Below, in pieces: positions 21,038 to 27,363 of a stretch of 64,000 bases of DNA. Location: NCBI GenBank assembly GCA_016125275.1, contig WGMB01000003.1, forward strand, positions 930,001 through 994,000, given 5' to 3'. Both the position numbers and the translations under genes were made by a program. The DNA comes from Acidobacteriota bacterium. Its GTDB lineage: Bacteria; Acidobacteriota; Terriglobia; Bryobacterales; UBA6623. Numbering within the stretch: position 1 is the stretch's first letter; every line of letters starts with the position of its first letter. Below the pieces are notes generated by a model. It was given only the letters and a program-made list of their open reading frames with translations, was not told where the DNA came from and ran no database searches.

Positions 21038-22687
21038 CTACTCGGCCGCCAGCGGCCCCTCGCCGGTGCTGAGGAAGCCGATCAGGGTTTCCCGCCGACG
21101 CTGTCCGTAGCCTGCGGCGTTGAGGAAGGCCGCCGTGTAGAGCATCACGCCGAGCACGCCCGCCGCCAGCATCATCCAGAAAAAGCCATGGGGGCTCTCG
21201 CCCACGTAACGCCAGCCGAAGGCCAACAGGATGGGCGACAGCGACAGCGGAAACAGCAGAAACTGGACGGCGGCCCGCAGCCCGTGGCTGGCCCCGGCTC
21301 GCGACACACGGTCGGGATTGCTGGGGATCGGGAAGCGTACGCTCATGTGGTTGCCCACCGTCATCAAGTAGAACAGAGCGACCGTGGTGACCACCACGGC
21401 TTCCACGATCTGGCGCCAGCCGACCGGCAAGCCGATGACCCAGCAAACCGTCGCCACCAGGGACATCTCGAAGTAGCCGTAGACCGCCGTCGCCAGATTC
21501 TTGGCCAGCAGCAGCTCCTCGAAGCGCAGAGGCATCCAGAAGTAGAACCGCGTGGCGCCGCGGTCAAACCCAAAACGGTTGAGGAACAGCACCGGCCCCA
21601 GCAGCAGCAGGGCGTAGAGCGTGATGAACGTCGCCGCGCTCTGCTGCATCCATTCGCCCACCGGGCCCTTCATCCGCAGCATGATGGGCACCCAGGCGAT
21701 GACGCCGAAGGTGAAGCCCATGAAGAAGGGCAGCCGGAAGCGAGGGCTGCGCCACAGGTACTTGATCTCCTTCTCCATCAGCACGCCCAAGGGGTCGGGG
21801 AAGGCTCGCGAGGGCAACCGCGCCAGCCACTGCATGAGCGTCAGGCTCTTGCGCGCGCCGCGCATCGGCGGGGCCTGCTCGCCGGCCGTCGAAGCCGAAG
21901 TCAGCCGGCAGGAACTGCGGAAGAACCCGTAGCCGAACACCGCCGAGGCGGCCAGCATCGCCAGCAACAGCGCCCAATCGCCGACCGAGCTTTGGCTGAC
22001 GGCGATCCGCGCGGCCAAGCCGGAGGGGAAGAGCCAGTAGGGCACGTCCACTTCGTTCTTGACCGCCGAAGACGCCAGGTCCCGGGCCTTCTCGGAGAAC
22101 GCCAGCATCTGCGGCAGCACCGTCAGCGAGACCATCAGGATGAGCACGATCTCGCGCAGCACGCGCTTCTGGAAGACCCTCTCGATGAGGTTGCGCATGC
22201 CGGCCGAGAACAGCACGTTGAACGCCACGAACAGCGCAAAGGCCAGCGTCAGCCGCCAGGGTTGCGCCGTGCCGGCCGTCACCAGCCCCAGCCAGAGGCC
22301 GGCCAGGATCAGGATCATCTCGAAGCCGCTCCAGATCCGTAGGAGGCATTCCACGACGAACAACGTCGGCACGCTGGTGGGGTAGAGCGCCAGTTTGCGC
22401 ATGTCCAGCGAAATGCCGAGCGACAGGGTGACCAGCGGCGAGAGCTGCCAGTAGCCCATGATGAACAGCAGCACGCCGGGCAAGGCGGTCTCGACGTCTT
22501 CGACGCCGATCATATTCGGCGTCATGGCGGCGATGGCGGCGGCGCCGCCCCAAAGCCCGTACCAGAGGATGCTGAGGGCGATCGAAGCCCACAGCCCGTG
22601 CCGCTCGGAATGCTGCCGAAAGGCGTTGGCGACCGTCTGCTTTTGCAGGCGGAGCAGAGCGGCGATCTGGGAGAAGTCGACCACCAA
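21038..22687 (-). CDS. ABC transporter permease (large ABC-2-like)
   Basis: 549 aa with about twelve hydrophobic segments (for example AIALSILWYGLWGGAAAIAAM, ALLLAMLAASAVFGYGFF, MLAAGVLGVMLYTAAFL). The extended polytopic pattern matches exporter permeases of the ABC-2 type. It lies 13 nt downstream of an ATP-binding gene, so the two form one exporter. The start is TTG 22687 or GTG 22684; neither has a strong RBS. The cargo is unknown. Its TAG stop is followed in the same frame by the pentapeptide ORF. Confidence 0.87.
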   Translation of the reverse strand: MVVDFSQIAALLRLQKQTVANAFRQHSERHGLWASIALSILWYGLWGGAAAIAAMTPNMIGVEDVETALPGVLLFIMGYWQLSPLVTLSLGISLDMRKLALYPTSVPTLFVVECLLRIWSGFEMILILAGLWLGLVTAGTAQPWRLTLAFALFVAFNVLFSAGMRNLIERVFQKRVLREIVLILMVSLTVLPQMLAFSEKARDLASSAVKNEVDVPYWLFPSGLAARIAVSQSSVGDWALLLAMLAASAVFGYGFFRSSCRLTSASTAGEQAPPMRGARKSLTLMQWLARLPSRAFPDPLGVLMEKEIKYLWRSPRFRLPFFMGFTFGVIAWVPIMLRMKGPVGEWMQQSAATFITLYALLLLGPVLFLNRFGFDRGATRFYFWMPLRFEELLLAKNLATAVYGYFEMSLVATVCWVIGLPVGWRQIVEAVVVTTVALFYLMTVGNHMSVRFPIPSNPDRVSRAGASHGLRAAVQFLLFPLSLSPILLAFGWRYVGESPHGFFWMMLAAGVLGVMLYTAAFLNAAGYGQRRRETLIGFLSTGEGPLAAE

Positions 22688-22700
22688 GGAATCTCGCGGA

Positions 22701-23450
22701 CTACAACCAGGCCAGGGGCTGCATGGAGCGCTCGCCGCCGACCACGCGGAGGAAGATGTCCTCCAGAGTCTCTTCGGCCGCGCGCAGCTCGTCCACCGCG
22801 CCCTCGGCCACCACGCGGCCTTCGGCGATGATCGCCACCCGGTCGCAGAGCCGCTCCACCACCTCGAGCACGTGCGAGGTCAGGAACACCGTGGCGCCTT
22901 GAGCCACCTGTTGCAGCAGGATCTCTTTCATCAACCGGGCGCCGACCGGATCGACGCCTTCGAACGGCTCGTCGAGCAGGAACAGTTGCGGCCGGTGGAT
23001 CAGCGCGGCCCCCAGGGCGACGCGCTTCTTCATGCCCTTGGAGTAGCCGGCGATCAGCGTGTCAGCCCGCAGGTCGAGCTCGAACAGCGCCATGAGCTCC
23101 TTGGCGCGCTCGGCGGCCACGGCGCGCTCGAGGCCGTACATACGGCCGGCAAACTCCAGGAACTCGTAGCCGGTGAGGCGGTCGAACAGGACGTTCTCGT
23201 CCGGCACCACGCCGATCAACTGCTTGACGCTGTGGATCTGCTCGGGGACGTTCATCCCCAGCACTTCCACCTCGCCGGCGGTGGCCGTGATGACGCCGGT
23301 GAGGATGTGAATGGTGGTCGTCTTCCCCGCCCCGTTGGGGCCGAGAAAGCCAAAGAACTCCCCGCGACGGACTTCGAGCTCCAGACCGCGCACGGCGGGC
23401 TTACCGTTGTAGCTCTTTTGCAATCCGCGGGTGCGAATCGCAGGCGACAT
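22701..23450 (-). CDS. ABC transporter ATP-binding protein
   Basis: 249 aa. Walker A is GPNGAGKTTT, the signature region is AGYSKGMKKRVALGAALIH (YSKGMKKR in place of LSGGQ), Walker B is LFLLDEPFEGVDP, and the switch His lies in LTSHVLE. This arrangement is typical of ABC-2 exporters of the drug/CcmA/Nat type. It is the first gene of the minus-strand operon with the permease and the pentapeptide ORF. The ATG at 23450 faces the tsaD leader across about 135 bp in which I see nothing on this strand. Confidence 0.95.
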   Translation of the reverse strand: MSPAIRTRGLQKSYNGKPAVRGLELEVRRGEFFGFLGPNGAGKTTTIHILTGVITATAGEVEVLGMNVPEQIHSVKQLIGVVPDENVLFDRLTGYEFLEFAGRMYGLERAVAAERAKELMALFELDLRADTLIAGYSKGMKKRVALGAALIHRPQLFLLDEPFEGVDPVGARLMKEILLQQVAQGATVFLTSHVLEVVERLCDRVAIIAEGRVVAEGAVDELRAAEETLEDIFLRVVGGERSMQPLAWL

Positions 23451-23586
23451 GAGCTTACTCTAGCGCGCGGTTCGCGGAGGCTCCACTAAGGCCCTTCTCG
23501 CAATTCCCTCGACAAAGAAGCCTGGGCGGCGTGGGCTGTCGCACACATCAGCGGAACAAGAGCCCGTTAAATTGTTCCAGCCGCCA

Positions 23587-23616
23587 TTGACGATCTCAAA
23601 GGGAAAGTTCTAGCAT
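23587..23616 (+). promoter_or_regulatory. Promoter of the tsaD leader / small RNA
   Basis: TTGACG (23587-23592) and TAGCAT (23611-23616) are separated by 18 bp. They match the sigma70 -35 at five of six positions and the -10 at four of six. Transcription would begin near 23623, just before the structured region. Confidence 0.6.
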
Positions 23617-23654
23617 GAGGGCGCCATCTTGGCACAAGGAGGTGATCCAGCAAA

Positions 23655-23711
23655 ATGCAAGAGAGTAGTCCTAGTATTGAGCGTCTGGTGAGTGAGGTGA
23701 TCGTCAGCTGA
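23655..23711 (+). CDS. 18-codon leader peptide ORF rich in ANN codons
   Basis: ATG 23655 is preceded at seven bases by AAGGAGGTGATC, an unusually complete Shine-Dalgarno. The peptide reads MQESSPSIERLVSEVIVS and stops at TGA 23709-23711, inside stem P4. All five serines are AGT (four) or AGC (one) and both isoleucines are ATT/ATC. Thus seven of 17 codons after the start are ANN codons, decoded by tRNAs that carry t6A37. AGT should be rare in so GC-rich a genome. The ORF lies within the folded leader, so ribosome position would change P2-P4. The peptide itself is neither hydrophobic nor toxin-like. Translation is inferred. Confidence 0.55.
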   Translation: MQESSPSIERLVSEVIVS

Positions 23712-23797
23712 GCAATCAGCGGGCCGTGATCGACCCGCTCGTTAGACGTTCCTACTCTGAGTGTTAAGAGCCGCTGGATCACCCTAGCGGCCGCCGT

Positions 23798-23867
23798 CGC
23801 CTCCGCCGGCTTGTTCCCCGGCGGAGGCGGCTGAGCCCGATCGGTTCCTCCGATCGGGTTGTTGTTT
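23798..23867 (+). terminator. Double hairpin intrinsic terminator before tsaD
   Basis: The first hairpin is CGCCTCCGCCGG/CCGGCGGAGGCG (23798-23829). The second is CCCGATCGG-TTCCT-CCGATCGGG (23836-23858), followed by TTGTTGTTT. The second with its T-rich tail is a good Rho-independent terminator. It sits only 50 nt before the likely tsaD start, so readthrough would set tsaD expression from the upstream promoter. Confidence 0.85.
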
Positions 23868-23916
23868 GTAGGGCGGCCCGTTGCCAGGGCTGCCTGCTTC
23901 TTTCGAGTCAACCGTT

Positions 23917-25002
23917 TTGCGCATTCTAGGGATCGAGAGCTCGTGCGACGAGACCGCCGCGGCGGTGGTCGTATCGGGCGAGCGGGTGCTGTCGAGCGTG
24001 GTCGCCTCCCAGCTCGACGTGCACGCGCGCTACGGCGGAGTGGTGCCGGAGCTGGCTTCGCGCGAGCACCTGCGGGCCGTGACGCCGATCGTGCGGGAAG
24101 CGGTGGAGCGCGCCGGCCTGCGCTACGGCGAGCTCGACGCGATTGCGGTGACCAGCGGCCCCGGCTTGGCCGGCGCGCTGCTGGTGGGACTCACCTACGC
24201 CAAGGGCCTGGCGTTTGCGCTCGGCAAGCCGCTGCTGGGCGTCAACCACCTGGAAGGTCACATCCACGCCGTGGCGCTCGAAGCGGCGCAGCAGGGCGGC
24301 CGGCTGGTCTTCCCCGCCCTGGCGCTGGTGGTCAGCGGCGGACACACTCACATGTTCCGGGTGGAGCGGGACGCGACGGCCGGGTACTCCTACCGGCTGC
24401 TGGGCCGCACCCGCGACGACGCCGCCGGCGAGGCCTTCGACAAGGTGGCCAAGCTGGTCGGGCTGGGCTATCCCGGCGGACCGTGGGTCGACCGCCTGAG
24501 CCCCTTCGGCGACGCCTCGAAAGTGGACCTGCCGGGAACCCGCATGAAGGGCAATCCGCTCGACTGGAGCTTTTCAGGCTTGAAGACGGCCGTGCTGCGC
24601 TGGGTGCGGGCCGGCGCCATGGACGCCGAGATCGCCGCCCGCCGGCGCCTGTTCGAGCCGGGCGAGCGGCCCACGCTCGACGCCGTGCTGGCGGCTACGC
24701 CCCAGCCGACCCGGGATCTGCTGGCTTCATTCCAACAGCGCGTGATCGAGGAGCTGCTGGCGCGCGCCGAGCAGGCCGCCGAGCAGGAGCAGGTGGAGTC
24801 GATCCTGGTCTCCGGCGGCGTGGCTGCCAACCGCGGGCTGCGCGAACGCTTCGAGAAGCTCTCGCTGCCGGTCTGGTTCCCGTCGCTGGCGCTCTCCACC
24901 GACAACGCCGCGATGATCGCCGCCGCGGCTTGGCCCCGGCTGGCGCGGGGGGAGCGCTCGGACTGGTCGCTGCGCGCCTACCCCAATTTGCGGCTCGCCT
25001 GA
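23917..25002 (+). CDS. tsaD: tRNA N6-adenosine threonylcarbamoyltransferase
   Basis: 361 aa from TTG 23917, which gives the family start [20 protein letters not shown] at 23881 would add 12 residues and is the alternative. ASKHA-fold motifs are intact: [22 protein letters not shown], the metal-binding [17 protein letters not shown], and [12 protein letters not shown]. TsaD, with TsaB and TsaE, moves the threonylcarbamoyl group from TC-AMP to A37 of tRNAs that read ANN codons. A terminator and leader RNA lie just upstream. tmk and holB follow in the same direction at 29 and 13 nt, so a short operon is likely. Confidence 0.95.
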   Translation: MRILGIESSCDETAAAVVVSGERVLSSVVASQLDVHARYGGVVPELASREHLRAVTPIVREAVERAGLRYGELDAIAVTSGPGLAGALLVGLTYAKGLAFALGKPLLGVNHLEGHIHAVALEAAQQGGRLVFPALALVVSGGHTHMFRVERDATAGYSYRLLGRTRDDAAGEAFDKVAKLVGLGYPGGPWVDRLSPFGDASKVDLPGTRMKGNPLDWSFSGLKTAVLRWVRAGAMDAEIAARRRLFEPGERPTLDAVLAATPQPTRDLLASFQQRVIEELLARAEQAAEQEQVESILVSGGVAANRGLRERFEKLSLPVWFPSLALSTDNAAMIAAAAWPRLARGERSDWSLRAYPNLRLA

Positions 25003-25031
25003 GGCGCGGCCTATCCTGAAGCGGACGGATC

Positions 25032-25694
25032 GTGCCGGGCTTCTTTCTGACATTCGAGGGCGTCGACGGCGTCGGCAAGACGACCCAGATGGAGCGTCTG
25101 ACCGCTCGGCTGCGCGCCGCGGGCTGCGAGCCCGTGCTGGCGCAGGAGCCCGGCGGCACGCGCATCGGCGCGGAGATCCGGCGGCTGCTGCTCGACGCCC
25201 GCAACGCGGACTTGCGGCCGATTCCCGAGCTGCTGCTCTACTTCGCCTCCCGCGCCCAGAACATCGCCGAGGTGATTCGGCCGGCTCTGGAGCGTGGACG
25301 CGTGGTGCTGTGCGACCGCTTTACCGACGCCACCGTGGCCTACCAGGGCTACGGCCGCGAGCTGGGAGCTGAAACCGTGCGTCAGATCGAGAAAGTCGCC
25401 TGCGGCGGGCTGGCGCCGGACCTGACGCTGTGGCTCGATCTCGACCCGACGCTCGGCGTCGAGCGCGCCCTGGAGCGGCACGCCGAACGGCCCCTGGACG
25501 AAGACGAGACCCGCATGGAGCGCGAAGGCCGAGCCTTCTACGCCCGCGTGCTCGAAGGCTACCGAGCCATTCAGCGCGGCGAGCCCGAGCGGGTGCGCCG
25601 CATCCGGGCGGCGGGCTCGATCGACGACGTGGAAGCGGAGATCCTGGCCGCGGTCGGGCCCTTGCTCACCGAGCGCCTGGGCGTCCATCTTTGA
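25032..25694 (+). CDS. tmk: Thymidylate kinase
   Basis: 220 aa from GTG 25032. It has the P-loop EGVDGVGKTTQ, the DR(F/Y) motif in LCDRFTDATVAYQGYGR, the dTMP-binding QEPGGTRIG, and the LID region HAERPLDEDETRME. It makes dTDP from dTMP in the cytosol. It lies 29 nt after tsaD and 13 nt before holB, the usual tmk-holB neighbourhood. Confidence 0.95.
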   Translation: MPGFFLTFEGVDGVGKTTQMERLTARLRAAGCEPVLAQEPGGTRIGAEIRRLLLDARNADLRPIPELLLYFASRAQNIAEVIRPALERGRVVLCDRFTDATVAYQGYGRELGAETVRQIEKVACGGLAPDLTLWLDLDPTLGVERALERHAERPLDEDETRMEREGRAFYARVLEGYRAIQRGEPERVRRIRAAGSIDDVEAEILAAVGPLLTERLGVHL

Positions 25695-25707
25695 GAGAGA
25701 AGCGCTG

Positions 25708-26793
25708 ATGCCTTTCTCGGACTATTTGGGCAACGCCCCCGTCGTCTCCGCCCTGCGCGGCATGCTGGCGCAAGACCGCCTGCCGCAGACGCTGCTGTTC
25801 TCCGGCCCGAGGGGCATCGGCAAGGCCACGCTGGCGCGCTACCTGACGGCGGCGATCCAGTGCCGCGAGGCCGCGGCGGATGAATTTTGCGGCTCCTGCC
25901 ACGCCTGCACGCGCATCCTGGCAGCCGACCTCTCGCTGCCGGAGTTCGTGAAGGAGACCGAGGAGCGCGAGAAGCTGCCGGCGGCGAAGCGCACAGACAA
26001 CCCTCTGGTCTTTTCGACGCACCCGGACTTTCTGATCTTTCCGCCCGACGGCCCCTTGCGGATGGTGGGCATCGAGCAAGCGCGCAAGCTGCGCAACGCG
26101 GCGCAGTTCAGCCCGTCGGAGGGCAAACGCCGCGTCTTCGTGCTCGACGGCGCCGACCGCGCGAACGACGAGGCCGCCAACTCGCTGCTCAAGACCCTGG
26201 AAGAGCCCGCCGCGGCGCTGACGATCATCCTGATCGCCGAGAACCCCTACGACCTGCTGCCGACGATCCGCTCGCGGTCCGTACCGTTCTATCTCTCGCG
26301 GCTGACGGCGGAAGAGATGCAGCAGTTCTTCGAGCGGCGCCGGGAGCTTTCCGACAAGGAGCGCCGGCGGCTGGCCGCCTGGGCCCAGGGCAGCCCGGGC
26401 GCGGCCCTGGCGATCGACGTGGAAGAGTACCTGGCGCGGCGCGAAGCCATGCTGGCGGTCTTGCGGGCGGCGCTGGGGGGCGGCTTCGCGGACCTGATCG
26501 GCCGGACCGAATCGATCGCCCGCAAGACCCGCGAGAAGCTGGAAGCTCTGATCGAGATGCTCTTTGGCCTGCTCAGCGATCTGCTGCACCTGCGCTACGG
26601 CTCCGGACGGCTGATCAACCAGGACATCCGCGAGGATTTGCGCGAGCTGGCCGAGCGAGTGCGCTTCGATTGGCTCGAGGAAGCCAAGAAAGGTCTCGAC
26701 GAGCTCGACGAGCTGCGTAGGCGGAACATTCAGAAACAGATCGCGCTGGAAGGCTTCGCCGCCCGGCTGTCCTCTCTGCCACACGGCGGGTAG
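25708..26793 (+). CDS. holB: DNA polymerase III delta prime subunit
   Basis: 361 aa clamp-loader subunit. Walker A is GPRGIGKATLAR, the zinc module is CGSCHACTRIL with an upstream Cys (IQCREA), and the sensor-like stretch LKTLEEPAAALTIILI with TIRSRS is typical of delta prime. It is paired with tmk as in many bacteria. A weak hairpin CAGCGC/GCGCTG (26804-26821) follows the stop. Confidence 0.93.
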   Translation: MPFSDYLGNAPVVSALRGMLAQDRLPQTLLFSGPRGIGKATLARYLTAAIQCREAAADEFCGSCHACTRILAADLSLPEFVKETEEREKLPAAKRTDNPLVFSTHPDFLIFPPDGPLRMVGIEQARKLRNAAQFSPSEGKRRVFVLDGADRANDEAANSLLKTLEEPAAALTIILIAENPYDLLPTIRSRSVPFYLSRLTAEEMQQFFERRRELSDKERRRLAAWAQGSPGAALAIDVEEYLARREAMLAVLRAALGGGFADLIGRTESIARKTREKLEALIEMLFGLLSDLLHLRYGSGRLINQDIREDLRELAERVRFDWLEEAKKGLDELDELRRRNIQKQIALEGFAARLSSLPHGG

Positions 26794-26903
26794 GATCGGT
26801 TTGCAGCGCTCTCCCGCGCTGTGCTATTCGTGAACCCAATACGCGGCCAAAGCGCTCCGATAGAGGGCGCAGGTCCGCCACCTCCCTTGGCCGATTTCAC
26901 GCG

Positions 26904-27221
26904 GTGAATCAAAACCCCATGCCAACGCCACAGAACAAGCCGGCGCGGAAACGCCCGGCCCCGCCGGATCAGACCCACGCGGAAGCCTACTATTACGTCA
27001 AACAGATGCAGAATCGCACGCCGATGACGGTCGTGCTCAAGGACGGCGAGTCCCTGCACGGCGTGATCGAGTGGTATGACCGCACCTGCATCAAGATCAA
27101 TCGGAGCGAAGGCCCGAACCTGCTGATCTACAAGGACAGCATCAAGTACATCTACAAGGCCGGCGAGGCGCGACGGACGGGCGCCGAGGCGGCGGGCGAC
27201 GAAGCCGACGAAGAGTCCTAG
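26904..27221 (+). CDS. hfq: Hfq-like RNA chaperone
   Basis: 105 aa from GTG 26904; ATG 26919 is an equally possible start and neither has a clear RBS. The Sm fold is clear: Sm1 MTVVLKDGESLHGVIEWYDRTCIKI and Sm2 NLLIYKDSIKYIYK. The canonical proximal-site YKHAIS of Proteobacteria is YKDSIK here, so the histidine is missing. The Gln near the N-terminal helix is recognisable in YYYVKQMQNRTP. The N-terminal 25 residues are basic and Pro-rich, and the C-terminal tail is acidic. Hfq hexamers pair small RNAs with mRNAs. It stands alone, 110 nt after holB. Confidence 0.85.
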   Translation: MNQNPMPTPQNKPARKRPAPPDQTHAEAYYYVKQMQNRTPMTVVLKDGESLHGVIEWYDRTCIKINRSEGPNLLIYKDSIKYIYKAGEARRTGAEAAGDEADEES

Positions 27222-27363
27222 GCCGTTTCGCCGTCCTGTTCGCGCAGCAAGACCTCCAAGAAGCTTCCAGGCCGCAGGGAGGGCGCTGAGTCACGTCCGG
27301 CGTCGGGCGAAGCAGCGGGCTGGGCTTTCGCGGTTGGCAGCCGGGTTGCCTACGATGAGGGCC

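Larger units (their letters stand above)
23623..23870 (+). ncRNA. Structured leader or small RNA upstream of tsaD
   Basis: Nested pairings are visible: P1 GGTGATCCAGC 23641-23651 with 23773-23783 (11 bp, perfect); P2 AGAGTAG 23662-23668 with 23752-23758; P3 GAGCGTCT 23679-23686 with AGACGTTC 23744-23751 (one G-U); P4 GCTGA-GCAA-TCAGC at 23707-23720 with a GNRA loop; and an alternative GCGGG/CCCGC stem at 23719-23738. CCGCT/AGCGG (23771-23790) competes with P1. A 12-bp hairpin at 23798-23829 and the terminator follow. It could be a cis attenuator of tsaD or a free small RNA. I do not recognise it as 6S, SRP, RNase P or tmRNA. Acidobacterial RNA motifs in Rfam were not checked. Confidence 0.75.

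Noticed and set aside
23636-23783. Relic of a 16S rRNA gene
   Set aside because: The first match is in antisense and the second in sense orientation, neither is flanked by helix 45 or other 16S sequence, and the two pair with each other as an RNA stem.
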